Below, piece after piece: positions 37,941 to 47,893 of a stretch of DNA of 64,000 bases. The notes beneath the pieces were generated by a model, which was not told the origin of the DNA, did not search any database, and saw only the letters and a program-made list of their open reading frames with translations. Each line of letters opens with the position of its first letter. Position 1 is the first letter of the stretch. This DNA comes from Spartobacteria bacterium (GTDB lineage: Bacteria; Verrucomicrobiota; Verrucomicrobiia; Chthoniobacterales; Chthoniobacteraceae). The stretch covers positions 1 to 64,000 of the forward strand of contig JAJPII010000015.1 of NCBI GenBank assembly GCA_021324825.1, given 5' to 3'. The position numbers were made by a program, and so were the translations under genes.

Positions 37941-38357
37941 ATGGGTCTTCTACAGGAGTTCAAAACATTTATCAGCCGCGGCAACGTCGTGGACCTGGCG
38001 GTCGGCGTAATAATCGGCGGCGCTTTCGGCAAGATCGTTTCCTCCCTCGTCGCGGATATCCTTATGCCGCCTATCGGCCTCGCGACGGGCGGGGTAAACT
38101 TCACCGATTTGAAATTCAACATCGGAGCGCAGGCCGGCAAGCCGGTCTTCCTGAACTACGGAAATTTTATCCAGAACACCATCGACTTCCTCATCATCGC
38201 CGCGGCGATATTCATGATCGTGAAGCTCGTAAACGCCTTCAAGAAAAAGGAGGAAGTCGCGCCCACCGCGCCCCCCCCGCCGGATATCGTGCTGCTGACG
38301 GAAATACGCGATCTGCTCGCCACCCGCAAGCCGCCGGGCGTTGAAGGCGGTATCTAA
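37941..38357 (+). CDS. mscL: Large-conductance mechanosensitive channel
   Basis: Protein of 138 residues. The N-terminal amphipathic helix and first pore helix are typical ([38 protein letters not shown]). A periplasmic loop and the second helix follow ([17 protein letters not shown]), then a cytoplasmic helix ending [10 protein letters not shown]. It opens on hypo-osmotic shock to release solutes. Confidence 0.97.
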   Translation: MGLLQEFKTFISRGNVVDLAVGVIIGGAFGKIVSSLVADILMPPIGLATGGVNFTDLKFNIGAQAGKPVFLNYGNFIQNTIDFLIIAAAIFMIVKLVNAFKKKEEVAPTAPPPPDIVLLTEIRDLLATRKPPGVEGGI

Positions 38358-38431
38358 AATGCTTTCCGGAAAGGGGAAACACGCCTCTTGCGCGCCTCTT
38401 AAGGAGTTCAGAAAAAAATGAAAAGAAGGGG

Positions 38432-38459
38432 TTGACACCTTTTGTTCGCCTGATACTTT
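38432..38459 (+). promoter_or_regulatory. Probable sigma-70-type promoter
   Basis: TTGACA (38432-38437), a 16-bp spacer and TACTTT (38454-38459), 18 bp before the ATG of the secreted protein at 38478. The -35 is a perfect consensus and lies in the intergenic gap after mscL. Confidence 0.6.
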
Positions 38460-38477
38460 CGCGCCTCGTTCCGGCTT

Positions 38478-38999
38478 ATGATAAAAAAAACATCCTCTCT
38501 GTTCGCGTGGATATTCCTGGCGAGTTTCGCGGTCGTTCCGTCCGTCCTGGCGTGGGGGGACACGATCTTTTACGATTCGTCGCACGCCGTCTCCGTCACG
38601 GGCAACCCGTTCGTCAATTTTGGCCCCAAGTCTTACAAATTCCGTTATGACCCCCGCATGGTGCGCGCCGCCGAGATTGCCGCCATGCGCGCCCACGCCC
38701 ATTCGACCCGTGAATGCTGGCGCTACGTGAAAACCGCGCTGGTCGAAGCGCAAGTCGTCACTTCCCGGCCCGGCAGCGAATACGCCAAGGAGGCCGGCTT
38801 CGAACTGCAGGCGCGGTATGGGTTCAGGGAGATCAACATCCAGAACCCGTTCGATGCGCCGGTGGGCGCCATCCTGGTCTATGGCGGCAGGGGCGCCGGC
38901 CATGTGGAAATCCGCACCGAGCAGGGCTTCGCGAGCGATTTCCTTTCGCCCGTCCCCTCCACCCGGCCTTTGCTGGGCGTCTACCTGAAGCCTTCGTAG
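38478..38999 (+). CDS. Secreted Cys/His protein, possible NlpC/P60- or CHAP-like hydrolase
   Basis: Protein of 173 residues with a signal peptide (about 1-25). The mature part has a Cys near the start of a helix (HSTRECWRYVKTALVEAQVV) and, further on, FDAPVGAILVYGGRGAGHVEIRTEQGFASDF. The Cys...GHVEI arrangement is that of papain-like peptidoglycan hydrolases. A similar pattern is found in other small secreted bacterial proteins. Catalytic function is inferred from the Cys/His placing alone. Confidence 0.62.
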   Translation: MIKKTSSLFAWIFLASFAVVPSVLAWGDTIFYDSSHAVSVTGNPFVNFGPKSYKFRYDPRMVRAAEIAAMRAHAHSTRECWRYVKTALVEAQVVTSRPGSEYAKEAGFELQARYGFREINIQNPFDAPVGAILVYGGRGAGHVEIRTEQGFASDFLSPVPSTRPLLGVYLKPS

Positions 39000-39023
39000 A
39001 TTGGCGCGTCTAATGCTGTAGGT

Positions 39024-39041
39024 ATTCGCATGGTTGCGAAT
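39024..39041 (+). promoter_or_regulatory. Hairpin covering a start codon
   Basis: Perfect 7-bp arms ATTCGCA and TGCGAAT flank a TGGT loop. The ATG at 39030 lies at the arm/loop border. In mRNA this could mask initiation. Confidence 0.35.
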
Positions 39042-39281
39042 AATGAGCATCTGGCGGAGGAGCACGATCTGGAGCAGTTGGTCAATACGATCCGGCTGGG
39101 CATCGTGATCAAAGGCTTTTACCGCCTCTTCGATAACCGGCTGAACCTTATCTGCGAACGGCGCAAGGGGATGGACGCCTCCGAATGGACGGAAGCCGTC
39201 CAGGACTTTGCCAGGCGTCACGGCTGGCGGGCGCGGCTCGACGAAGCAGGTTCTCCGGTCGAGTTCCTTCTCGACAGGTAG
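39030..39281 (+). CDS. Small soluble protein (83 aa), unknown
   Basis: The product starts MVANNEHLAEEHDLEQL and ends AGSPVEFLLDR, with a balanced charged composition and the segment EWTEAVQDFARRHGWRARL. No family recognised. Its start codon lies in the loop of a 7-bp-arm hairpin (39024-39041). Its stop and the stop of the convergent gene both fall in the 12-bp palindrome at 39277-39288. Confidence 0.55.
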   Translation: MVANNEHLAEEHDLEQLVNTIRLGIVIKGFYRLFDNRLNLICERRKGMDASEWTEAVQDFARRHGWRARLDEAGSPVEFLLDR

Positions 39282-39283
39282 CG

Positions 39284-39826
39284 CTACCCCGCCGCCGGGC
39301 GCATTTCCTGGTTGGCGAAGTAGCGCATCGAGCATTCCGGGCAGAGCTTGGCGGAAGGTTCGCCCAGTGAGTTCATGCGGAGGTACGAATCGATCTCCGT
39401 CCAATAGCCGTCCTTGCCGCGGATGCGTTTGCAACTCGTGCAAATGGGCAGGATGCCCTGCAGGTTCTTGACCTGGCGCCGTTCGGATTCCAGCTGGGAC
39501 CGAACCACCGCCGCGCCATGCCAGATGAGGAGCATGTAGGCGAAACGCATCGACTCATTCCAAACGTGAATCCAATGGTGGGAATAGGGGTGCCGGGTGA
39601 TGATGTCGACCCAGTGCCGCATGAACGCTATGACGAGGCTCAAAAAAAAGCCGGGCCATCTGCCGCAGTACCAGACCGTGAAAATGAGCGGCAGCGTGTA
39701 GAAGATCCCAAAACTCACCTCATAACCCGTTACGATATCCCCCCAGGCGATGAACACCGAGAGTGCCAGGAACTCCACGAACAGCGCGGTTCTGGACTGC
39801 TTCAGGAACGATGAAAAGATGGCCAT
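39284..39826 (-). CDS. Membrane protein with C-terminal CTSCK...CPEC domain
   Basis: Protein of 180 residues from ATG 39826 (a TTG four codons earlier is in frame). About four membrane helices (about 15-115, e.g. ALFVEFLALSVFIAWGDIVTGY) are followed by a short coiled linker and ILPICTSCKRIRGKDGYWTEIDSYL...LCPEC. This Cys-x-x-Cys...Cys-x-x-Cys module is usually found attached to sensor kinases or response regulators, where it probably binds metal. Here no kinase domain is attached, so it looks like a sensor input with an output supplied by another protein. Confidence 0.72.
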   Translation of the reverse strand: MAIFSSFLKQSRTALFVEFLALSVFIAWGDIVTGYEVSFGIFYTLPLIFTVWYCGRWPGFFLSLVIAFMRHWVDIITRHPYSHHWIHVWNESMRFAYMLLIWHGAAVVRSQLESERRQVKNLQGILPICTSCKRIRGKDGYWTEIDSYLRMNSLGEPSAKLCPECSMRYFANQEMRPAAG

Positions 39827-39951
39827 TTGGGCGACCAAGACTTTCGCATGTCCGGGGATGTCTTACAAATCTTTTGATAAGCGGCGCCGGGTATTTTAAT
39901 CGGACAAATTCGCTTCTCAACAAATCGCCTTGGGCGTAAGTTCACACCCCT

Positions 39952-40983
39952 ATGGCCAAGACCGACGAGAAGCCCGCCGAAGACAAAGTGACGGCCGCGC
40001 GGAACAAGAACCTCGATCTTGCGATCCAGCAGATCGCGAAGGACTACGGCGAAGGGGCGATCATGCGCCTGGGGGATGACAACATCGTGAATGTCGAAGT
40101 TATCCCCACCGGAAATATCCTTATCGACCGCGCTCTGGGCGTGGGCGGTTTCCCGCGCGGGCGCGTCGTGGAAATCTACGGCCCCGAGTCCTCTGGAAAA
40201 ACCACGCTTACGCTTACCGTCGTGGCGCAGGCGCAAAAAAGGGGCGGGCTCGCGGCGTTCATCGACGTGGAACACGCGCTCGACCCGCAATACGCCCGCA
40301 AACTCGGCGTAAATCTCGACGATCTGCTCGTCTCGCAACCGAGTTCGGGCGAGGAAGCGCTGCGCATCTGCGAGACCCTCGTCCGCTCCAATGCGCTCGA
40401 TGTCATCGTCATCGATTCCGTGGCGGCGCTCGTGACGAAAGCCGAACTGGAAGGCGAGATCGGCGACACCACCGTCGGCGCGCAGGCGCGTCTCATGAGC
40501 GCCGCGCTGCGCAAGCTGACGGCCCTCATCGCCAAAGCCCGCACCACGTGCATTTTCACCAACCAGATACGGGAAAAGATCGGCGTCATGTTCGGCAACC
40601 CCGAGACCACGCCGGGCGGCAAGGCGCTCAAATTCTACGCCAGCGTCCGCATCGACATCCGGCGGATCGGCGCCATCAAACAGACCGACGGCGTCGTGGT
40701 CGGCAACCGCACGAAGATCAAGGTCGTCAAGAACAAGGTCGCCCCGCCTTTCACCGAGGCCGAGTTCGATATTCTTTACAATGAAGGCATCTCCGCCACC
40801 GGTTCGCTGCTCGACCTGGCGCTGGAAAAGAACGTGCTGGAAAAACGCGGCTCCTGGATCAGCTTCAAAGGCGCGCAACTCGCCCAAGGCCGGGACGCCG
40901 TGAAAGACCTCCTGAAAAACGACCGCGCCCTCTACGAGGAAGTGGAAGGCGCCCTCGCCGCCGCGCTCGCGGCGGCCAAGTAG
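39952..40983 (+). CDS. recA: Recombinase RecA
   Basis: Protein of 343 residues. Walker [24 protein letters not shown], the [20 protein letters not shown] Walker B/L1 region, [21 protein letters not shown] (L2) and [10 protein letters not shown] are all present. RecA forms the filament for strand exchange and SOS induction. No intein. recX, common between recA and alaS elsewhere, is absent: alaS starts 2 nt later. Confidence 0.99.
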   Translation: MAKTDEKPAEDKVTAARNKNLDLAIQQIAKDYGEGAIMRLGDDNIVNVEVIPTGNILIDRALGVGGFPRGRVVEIYGPESSGKTTLTLTVVAQAQKRGGLAAFIDVEHALDPQYARKLGVNLDDLLVSQPSSGEEALRICETLVRSNALDVIVIDSVAALVTKAELEGEIGDTTVGAQARLMSAALRKLTALIAKARTTCIFTNQIREKIGVMFGNPETTPGGKALKFYASVRIDIRRIGAIKQTDGVVVGNRTKIKVVKNKVAPPFTEAEFDILYNEGISATGSLLDLALEKNVLEKRGSWISFKGAQLAQGRDAVKDLLKNDRALYEEVEGALAAALAAAK

Positions 40984-40985
40984 CC

Positions 40986-43613
40986 TTGTTCTCCTCCGCC
41001 GAAATCCGGAAGTCCTTCCTCGATTTTTTTCGGGAAAAAGGGCACGCCATCGTCCCGTCGGCCAGCCTGCTGCCGGGGTCGCCGAACCTCCTTTTCACGA
41101 ATGCGGGCATGAACCAGTTCGTGCCGTATTTCCTCGGCGCGGAAAAGCCCCCCTTCACGCGCGCCGCCGACACGCAGAAATGCATCCGGGCCGGCGGCAA
41201 GCACAACGACCTGGACGAAGTCGGCCTCGACACCTACCACCACACCTTTTTCGAGATGCTCGGCAACTGGAGCTTCGGCGACTACTTCAAAGCCGAAGCC
41301 ATCGCCTGGGCGTGGGAGCTTCTCACCGCGCGCTGGAAATTCCCCGCGCACCGGCTCTACGCCACCGTCTACAAGCCCGGCCCCGGCGATCCGGGCGACT
41401 TCGACCAGGAGGCCTTCGACCATTGGGCCGCGTGCTTCCGCGCCGCCGGGCTCGACCCCGCCAAACACATCGTCAACGGCTCGAAGAAGGACAATTTCTG
41501 GATGATGGGCGAGACCGGCCCTTGCGGCCCGTGCTCGGAAGTCCACGTCGACCTCACCCCGCGGGCCGATTCCGCCGGCGCGCTGGTGAACGCGGGCGAC
41601 GCGCGGTGCATCGAATTCTGGAACCTCGTCTTCATCCAGTTCAACGCGAACGCCGACGGCAGCTTCTCCCCGCTGCCCGCGCGGCACGTCGATACCGGCA
41701 TGGGGTTTGAACGCGTGGCGGGCATCATCCAATGCACCGACCACTTCGCGGACTTTTCCCGCCCCGTCTCGAATTATGATACGGACATCTTCCGCCCCAT
41801 CTTCGGGCGCCTGGAAGAACTCAGCGGGAAAAAATACGGCGGCGCCCTTGCCGACCCGGCGGATATCGCCTTCCGCGTCATCGCGGATCACATCCGCACG
41901 CTCATCTTCGCAATCGGCGACGGCATCCTCCCCGGCAACACGGACCGCGAATACGTCGTGCGGCGCATCCTGCGGCGGGCCGTCCGCTTCGGGCGAGTTC
42001 TTGGTTTCGAGGGTGAAACGCTCCTGCCCGGGATCATCGACCCGGTCATCGACGCGTTCGGCCCCGTCTTCCCGGAAGTGGAGCGGAACCGCCGGAAAAT
42101 CCACGACGTCCTCCAGACCGAGGAACAGAACTTCAACCACACCTTGGACAAAGGCCTGGAACTGTTCCAGACCGAGAGAAAACGGCTCGCCCCCGAGTCC
42201 AAGGAATTTCCCTCCGCCGCCGCGTTCAAGCTGTACGACACCTACGGCTTCCCCGTCGACCTCACGGAACTGATGGCGCGGGAAGCGGGCCTTTCCCTCG
42301 ATCTTGCGGCCGTCTCCGGCCTCATGGAGCAGCAGCGGCAGCGCGCCCGCGCGGCGCAGAGAAAGGATATCGTCGCCGCCGAGAAAAACCTTTCGAACGT
42401 CGAGACCGAATTTGTCGGCTTCGAGAAAGACGAAGCGGAGACGCGCATCGTCGCCACACTCGCGAGGGGCGAAGACCATTTCGCCGCCGTGGAGCGCTCC
42501 CCTTTCTACGCCGAGATGGGCGGCCAGGTCGGCGATACCGGCGTGCTCCTCGTCGAGGAGGAGAAGATACCCGTCACCGACACCATCCGCCTCGGCCCCA
42601 CGTTTTACTTGAAGCTTGGCCGTCCCCTCGACCCGTCGGCCGCCGCCGCGTTCGCCTCCGTCGACCAGCCGCGCCGCCGCGCCATCGAGGCGCACCATAC
42701 CGCAACCCATCTCCTGCACGGTGAACTCCACGCCTTGCTCGGCCCCGGCGTCTCGCAAAAAGGCTCCTACGTCGGCCCGGACCGCCTCCGGTTCGACTTC
42801 AACAGCGCCGCGCTCTCCCCTGCTCAGCTTGAAACCGTCGAGCACGAGATAAACCGCAAGATCATCGCGAACGCCCCCGTCTCGTGGATCGAAATCCCCT
42901 ACGCCGAAGCAAGCAGGCGTGCGGACATCATGCAATTCTTCGGCGAAAAATACGGGGAGCAAGTCCGCGTCGTCCAGATCGGCGGAACGCCCGGCGCGCT
43001 GGACGGCTACTCGATGGAACTTTGCGGCGGCACGCACGTCCGCGCCACCGGGCAGTTGGGCGTCTTCAACATCATGAGCGAGGGCGCCATCGCCGCGGGC
43101 ATCCGCCGGATTGAAGCCGTCTGCGGCCTCGCGGCCATCGAGCACATCAAGCGCCGCCTCGCCGAGCAGACACAGCGCGCGCACGACCTCGAGGCCAGGC
43201 TGGCCGAAGCCGGCAAAACCCTGGAGCGGGAACGCGCGGCCTCCCTTCACCGCCAGGCGAGCGCCCTGGGCGCGACACTGTTGCAACAGGTCGACGAAAC
43301 CGCCTCTCCCAAACGGCTCATCAAAAACGTGGGCCACGCCGGCGCCGATCTCCTGCAAGCCATCCTCGATGAATTGAAGAAAAGGCAATTTCTTGGCGTA
43401 ATCATTCTCGCCGGCGTGTCCGAAGAACGGGTCAACCTGGCGATCTCCGTCGACCCGTCTCTGACCGCGAAGATCAGCGCCGGCAAGCTCATGCAACAGA
43501 TCGCGCCGGTTGTCGGCGGCAAAGGCGGGGGCAAACCGGAATCCGCGCGCGGCGCGGGCAAGGACATCGACAAAGTCAACGAAGCCCTGCGCCTCGCCGG
43601 AACTTTATTTTAA
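40986..43613 (+). CDS. alaS: Alanyl-tRNA synthetase (TTG start)
   Basis: Protein of 875 residues, full length. The TTG at 40986 gives the conserved start FSSAEIRKSFLDFFREKGH and is only 2 nt after recA. The class II core holds NAGMNQFVPYFLG, KCIRAGGKHNDL and TYHHTFFEMLGNWSFGDYFK. The editing domain has HHTATHLLH and CGGTHV. A C-Ala domain ends in GGGKPESARGAGK. It charges tRNA-Ala and edits Ser/Gly errors. Confidence 0.97.
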   Translation: MFSSAEIRKSFLDFFREKGHAIVPSASLLPGSPNLLFTNAGMNQFVPYFLGAEKPPFTRAADTQKCIRAGGKHNDLDEVGLDTYHHTFFEMLGNWSFGDYFKAEAIAWAWELLTARWKFPAHRLYATVYKPGPGDPGDFDQEAFDHWAACFRAAGLDPAKHIVNGSKKDNFWMMGETGPCGPCSEVHVDLTPRADSAGALVNAGDARCIEFWNLVFIQFNANADGSFSPLPARHVDTGMGFERVAGIIQCTDHFADFSRPVSNYDTDIFRPIFGRLEELSGKKYGGALADPADIAFRVIADHIRTLIFAIGDGILPGNTDREYVVRRILRRAVRFGRVLGFEGETLLPGIIDPVIDAFGPVFPEVERNRRKIHDVLQTEEQNFNHTLDKGLELFQTERKRLAPESKEFPSAAAFKLYDTYGFPVDLTELMAREAGLSLDLAAVSGLMEQQRQRARAAQRKDIVAAEKNLSNVETEFVGFEKDEAETRIVATLARGEDHFAAVERSPFYAEMGGQVGDTGVLLVEEEKIPVTDTIRLGPTFYLKLGRPLDPSAAAAFASVDQPRRRAIEAHHTATHLLHGELHALLGPGVSQKGSYVGPDRLRFDFNSAALSPAQLETVEHEINRKIIANAPVSWIEIPYAEASRRADIMQFFGEKYGEQVRVVQIGGTPGALDGYSMELCGGTHVRATGQLGVFNIMSEGAIAAGIRRIEAVCGLAAIEHIKRRLAEQTQRAHDLEARLAEAGKTLERERAASLHRQASALGATLLQQVDETASPKRLIKNVGHAGADLLQAILDELKKRQFLGVIILAGVSEERVNLAISVDPSLTAKISAGKLMQQIAPVVGGKGGGKPESARGAGKDIDKVNEALRLAGTLF

Positions 43614-43686
43614 AGCGGACAACCATTCCCGACTGCGGCGAATAACCAGCCGCCCGGAGCGGCGCCATGGTCGCTGGCTACGGGAA

Positions 43687-43821
43687 ATGACTGGCCTTGA
43701 TCTGACGCAGGCGCCCGGCTTCGGGGTGCTGGCTGCCCAAAACCTGCTGGACGAAATCGGATTTCAGATGGATCGCTGGCCCACGGAGAAGCACTTCGCC
43801 TCATGGCGCGTTCCAACTAGC
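43687..43821 (+). pseudogene. IS110-family transposase fragment
   Basis: About 45 codons (MTGLDLTQAPGFGVL, LLDEIG, WPTEKHFASW) match the C-terminal transposase_20 region of IS110/IS1111 transposases, which has the pattern D-T-x-PG-G...EIG...F-S-x-K-FASW. Nothing else of the transposase is present, and the fragment runs into the end of leuS. It is a dead remnant in the 203-nt gap between alaS and leuS; no terminal repeats are recognised. Confidence 0.78.
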
Positions 43822-46360
43822 CGGCGACGATATTCACCAGCTTGCCGGGCACTACGATGACCTTGCGGACCGTCTTGCCGCCGAGGTGTTCGCGCACTTT
43901 CGGCGTTTCCAGCGCCAGGTTTTCCACTTCCGCGTTCGAAGCGTCTTTTTTGACGATCATGCGTTCGCGGACTTTTCCGTTCACCTGGACGACGAGTTCC
44001 ACTTCGTCCTCGACGAGGTAATCCTCGTTGCAGACGGGCCACTTCGCGTCCGCGCATAATCCCTCAAAGCCGAGCACGGCCCAAAGTTCCTCCGTGAGAT
44101 GCGGGGCGAACGGGTTGAGCAACTGGAGGAGGATGCGCAGGCAGGCGGCGGGGCGCTCCGGCGCGTTGGTGAGCGCGTTGACGAAGATCATCATCTGCGC
44201 GATGGCGGTGTTGAAGGAGAGAGCCTCGATGTCTTCCGTGACCTTCTTTATGGAAGCATGAGCCGCCTTTAGAAGCGCCTTGCCGGGCGCGGCCTCGCTG
44301 ACCGCGGCCGAGCGCACCCAGGCGCCTTCCTGGTTTTCTTCCATGACCAGCCGCCACACGCGGGCCAGGAAACGCGAGACGCCTTCGACGCCCGTTATGC
44401 TCCACGGTTTCATCTGTTCGAGCGGCCCCATGAACATCTCGTAGAGGCGGAAGGAATCCGCGCCGTATTGCGCGATGACGTCGTCGGGGTTCACGACATT
44501 GCCGCGCGCCTTGGACATCTTCTGGCCGTCCTCGCCGAGGATGATGCCCTGGTTTACCAGCTTCTGGAACGGCTCCGGCTTCGAGACGTGTCCGAGATCG
44601 AACAGCACCTTGTGCCAGAATCGCGCGTAGAGGAGATGCAGCACGGCGTGCTCCGTGCCGCCGATGTAGAGATCGACCCCGCCCGGTTTTCCGTTTTCCG
44701 CGCCCATCCAGTAGCGCTCGGCTTCCTCGCCGGCGGGGCGCTTGGCGTTTTGCGGATCGCAGAAGCGCAGGTAATACCAGCACGAGCCCGCCCATTGCGG
44801 CATCGTGTTCGTCTCGCGCAAGGCGCCTTCGTCGTAGCGCAGCCATTCCTTCGCCTTTGCGAGCGGCGGTTCACCGGAGCCGGTCGGCTTGAAGTCCTCA
44901 AGTTCCGGCGGCGTCAGCGGCAATTCGGTTTCGGGCAACGCTTCATGCCGTTCCCCGCGCCACGCGACGGGAAACGGTTCGCCCCAGTAGCGCTGGCGGG
45001 AGAACAGCCAATCCCGCAACTTGTAGTTGACGGTCTTTTTGCCGAACCCGTGCTCCTCCAGCCATGCGGTGATTTTCGTTTTCGCCTCGGCGGTCGGCAG
45101 TCCGTCAATGAGCGGGGAATTGATCGCCACCCCTTCGCCGGAAAAACATTCCGCCGCATCCGGGCCCGGGCCGCGGACGACCTGCCTGATCTCCAGGCCG
45201 AATTTCCCGGCAAATTCGTAATCCCGCTCGTCGTGGGCCGGGACGGCCATTATCGCCCCGGCGCCGTAGCCCATGAGAACATAGTCGGCGACCCAGATGG
45301 GGATGCGGTCGCCGTTGACCGGGTTCACGGCGTACGCGCCGGTAAAGACGCCGCTCTTCTCCTTCGCCAGATCGGTGCGCTCCAGGTCCGACTTTGACGC
45401 CACGCGGCCTCGATACGCTTCCACGTTCTCGCGCTCTGCCGCGAGGAGGTCCACCAGCGGATTCTCCGGCGCGAGGACCACGTACGTCACTCCGAAAAGC
45501 GTATCCGGCCTCGTCGTAAAGACGGTGATGGACTCCTCCTTTCCCGCGACTTTGAAGGCCACTTCCGCGCCCTCGCTGCGGCCGATCCAGTTGCGTTGCA
45601 GAGTCTTGATCGACTCCGGCCAGTCGAGGCCGTCGAGCTCTTCGATCAAGCGGTCCGCGTACGCGGTGATGCGGAGTTTCCATTGCCGCATCGGGCGGCG
45701 GACGACGGGGAAGCCGCCCACCTCGCTCTTCCCGTCGATGACTTCTTCATTGGCCAGCACCGTACCGAGGCCCGGGCACCAATTCACCGGCGCTTCGGAA
45801 ACATAGGCCAGCCGGTGGGAATCGGCGGACGCCGCGCTCTCCGCGGGCAGCTCCGCTATCGGCCGCGCCCGCCGTGTCTCGGGATCGAACCACGCGTTAT
45901 AAATCTGGAGGAAAATCCACTGCGTCCATTTGTAATAACCGGGGTCCGTGGTGTTGATCTCGCGGCTCCAGTCGTACGCGAAGCCGATCTTTTTCAACTG
46001 CGTCTTGAACCGCGCGACGTTCTCCCGCGTGGTGATCGCGGGGTGCTGTCCCGTCTTGATCGCGTATTGCTCCGCGGGCAGGCCGAAAGCGTCCCACCCC
46101 ATCGGGTGCAGGACATTGAAGCCCAGCGCGCGCTTGTAGCGGGCGACGATATCCGTGGCGGTATACCCTTCGGGATGCCCCACGTGCAACCCCGCGCCGC
46201 TCGGGTAAGGGAACATATCGAGCACATAATATTTCGGCCTTGCGGGGTTGAACCCGGGCTCGCCGGGGTTCGGGATGGCAAAGGTGGAATTCGCCTCCCA
46301 AAACGCCTGCCACTTAGCCTCGATGGCGTCGAAGGGGTACGGTTTGCGCGTGTCGCTCAT
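43817..46360 (-). CDS. leuS: Leucyl-tRNA synthetase
   Basis: Protein of 847 residues. Class I motifs: HIGH variant in [16 protein letters not shown] and KMSKS variant in [20 protein letters not shown]1 editing domain ([31 protein letters not shown]) and the C-terminal [12 protein letters not shown] domain are present. It charges tRNA-Leu. The 3' end abuts an IS110 fragment with no harm to the coding region. Confidence 0.98.
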   Translation of the reverse strand: MSDTRKPYPFDAIEAKWQAFWEANSTFAIPNPGEPGFNPARPKYYVLDMFPYPSGAGLHVGHPEGYTATDIVARYKRALGFNVLHPMGWDAFGLPAEQYAIKTGQHPAITTRENVARFKTQLKKIGFAYDWSREINTTDPGYYKWTQWIFLQIYNAWFDPETRRARPIAELPAESAASADSHRLAYVSEAPVNWCPGLGTVLANEEVIDGKSEVGGFPVVRRPMRQWKLRITAYADRLIEELDGLDWPESIKTLQRNWIGRSEGAEVAFKVAGKEESITVFTTRPDTLFGVTYVVLAPENPLVDLLAAERENVEAYRGRVASKSDLERTDLAKEKSGVFTGAYAVNPVNGDRIPIWVADYVLMGYGAGAIMAVPAHDERDYEFAGKFGLEIRQVVRGPGPDAAECFSGEGVAINSPLIDGLPTAEAKTKITAWLEEHGFGKKTVNYKLRDWLFSRQRYWGEPFPVAWRGERHEALPETELPLTPPELEDFKPTGSGEPPLAKAKEWLRYDEGALRETNTMPQWAGSCWYYLRFCDPQNAKRPAGEEAERYWMGAENGKPGGVDLYIGGTEHAVLHLLYARFWHKVLFDLGHVSKPEPFQKLVNQGIILGEDGQKMSKARGNVVNPDDVIAQYGADSFRLYEMFMGPLEQMKPWSITGVEGVSRFLARVWRLVMEENQEGAWVRSAAVSEAAPGKALLKAAHASIKKVTEDIEALSFNTAIAQMMIFVNALTNAPERPAACLRILLQLLNPFAPHLTEELWAVLGFEGLCADAKWPVCNEDYLVEDEVELVVQVNGKVRERMIVKKDASNAEVENLALETPKVREHLGGKTVRKVIVVPGKLVNIVAG

Positions 46361-46698
46361 GCAGGGTTTGCGAAAAAGGAGAACTTTAACCGTGAACCCA
46401 GGGAGTGTCCATCATCCCAACAAGGCGGAGAACTTGATGTCGCTCATCGGGACAGGATGAGGCCGTATCCGGTCAATCATGCGATGCAGGTTGCTTGCTT
46501 TCCTTTGCCCACGGGCGGTGTGCGCCCGCCGCTTGGAACAAAAAATGCAGCAAATGCAAGCATGTTACGTGCTAAAAGTGCAAAAATTGACTTTTTATCT
46601 CAATTTGTGTCCATTTTACTCCCGAAAGACGTATTTCCGTTGGACGTCTCACCGGTTTTGCATAAATTGCTGCCCCGGGGGAAAAGAATGAAACGAAC
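46361..46698. other. 338-nt gap between leuS and the trpC-like island
   Basis: No gene is supported here. The right half (from about 46540) is visibly AT-richer than the surroundings. It holds a 6-bp GC stem (CGGGCG/CGCCCG near 46510) and a TTGACT at 46587 that lacks a convincing -10 box. The short frames present have no family features. Confidence 0.6.
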
Positions 46699-46941
46699 AT
46701 GCCGCCACACCCAATTGTCGATTTCGAAGCCGTCCGGGAGAATGCTCTGAAAGATGGCATTCACCTGTCGGAGATTTCCATCGTCTACGAGAGCCTCACC
46801 CCGGAAGAGCTGACCATCATGAATCAAGCGGGCTTGGTCGCCCATGGCGAGACCATGAATGTGATCGGACGTTTCGGCGTTGACGGCCAGGTGTTGTTCC
46901 CCGAGAAAGCTACAGCCGTCCCTTGCCTGTCGGGCGGATAG
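46699..46941 (+). CDS. Small protein (80 aa), unknown
   Basis: The product starts MPPHPIVDFEAVRENALKDG and contains SLTPEELTIMNQAGLVAHG; it is soluble. A stop lies upstream in frame, so ATG 46699 is the only reasonable start, though no ribosome-binding site is evident. It ends 12 nt before the trpC-like gene, so the two may be co-transcribed. No family recognised. Confidence 0.4.
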   Translation: MPPHPIVDFEAVRENALKDGIHLSEISIVYESLTPEELTIMNQAGLVAHGETMNVIGRFGVDGQVLFPEKATAVPCLSGG

Positions 46942-46953
46942 ATCCCATTTTAT

Positions 46954-47880
46954 ATGGACATCCACAAATGCAGTCATTTTTTGCGGGCGATCGTGCTGCG
47001 CGCCGAGCAGCGACTGGAAAGGGCGCAGCGGAGAACGCCCCTGTCTGAACTCTGGCATCGAGTTAAGGATGCGGCGCCGGTCAGATCATTCTCCCAAGCC
47101 ATCGCTTCGGAATTCGGGCTCATTGCCGAGATTAAGGTCAAATCTCCAAGCGCCGGGGATATGATCAAAAGCAACGTCACTCTGGCGCCGAAGGCTTACA
47201 CCGATAGCCCGATTGTGAAGGCCATCTCCGTGCTGACGAACGTGGATGATTTCGGCATGGGGATAGACCGGCTTCGTCGCATACGAAAACAAACATCAAA
47301 GCCCTTGCTGAGAAAGGACTTCTTATTCTCGGAATATCATGTGGTCGAGGCCCGGGCGAACGGCGCAGACGCGATCTTGCTGATGGCAAATATTTTGAGC
47401 GCGAACGAGCTGGCGGAATTGGGCGACCTAGCGGCGCATTTGGGTATGGAAGTCCTGTTTGAGTCGCACCAAGCCTCCGAGGTCGAGAAAATCCCGCATT
47501 GGGCCCAGATTTACGGCATCAACTGCAGGAAGCTTGATTCCTCGAACCCGTTCCACCGCTATTGCGGGTCAAGGCTGCTGCGTCGTATCGGATTGTTCAG
47601 AGATTTGAGCATCCAGAATCAACCGCTGGCCTTGATCAACCGATTGCCGCCGCACGCGATCAAGGTGGCCGAGAGCGGCATGACTCCGGACACCATAGCT
47701 AACGTGAAAAAACTGGGTTACAACTCTGCTCTTGTCGGAAACTCGCTCCTTCTCGCCAGCATGGGAGTCGTTGGCATGCTTCAGCAGTTCGAACGCGCTT
47801 TGGAAACGCGCCGCTTTGAATGCGACGAATCATCGGATTCACGCCTCGCTCTGCGCAGCGCCATGCTGCGCGCCCATTAG
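46954..47880 (+). CDS. Indole-3-glycerol-phosphate synthase-like protein (orphan TrpC homologue)
   Basis: Protein of 308 residues. TrpC barrel motifs are present: LIAEIKVKSPSAG (substrate Lys/Glu region), ISVLTN, PLLRKDFLFSEYHVVEARANGADAILLMANIL (catalytic Lys in RKDF), MEVLFESH (the Glu), GINCRKL (normally GINNRxL, so one Asn is Cys), VAESGM and ALVGNSLL. TrpC closes the indole ring in tryptophan synthesis. No other trp gene is near. A ~45-residue C-terminal extension and a less GC-rich base composition set it apart from its neighbours, suggesting acquisition by transfer or a specialised role. Confidence 0.8.
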   Translation: MDIHKCSHFLRAIVLRAEQRLERAQRRTPLSELWHRVKDAAPVRSFSQAIASEFGLIAEIKVKSPSAGDMIKSNVTLAPKAYTDSPIVKAISVLTNVDDFGMGIDRLRRIRKQTSKPLLRKDFLFSEYHVVEARANGADAILLMANILSANELAELGDLAAHLGMEVLFESHQASEVEKIPHWAQIYGINCRKLDSSNPFHRYCGSRLLRRIGLFRDLSIQNQPLALINRLPPHAIKVAESGMTPDTIANVKKLGYNSALVGNSLLLASMGVVGMLQQFERALETRRFECDESSDSRLALRSAMLRAH

Positions 47881-47893
47881 CTCCGGTATCCTT

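Noticed and set aside
40932-43496. 854-residue minus-strand frame over alaS
   Set aside because: alaS motifs are complete on the plus strand; the antisense translation has no family features.
46600-47058. 152-residue minus-strand frame next to the trpC-like gene
   Set aside because: Overlaps the trpC-like start, has no recognisable features or ribosome-binding site.
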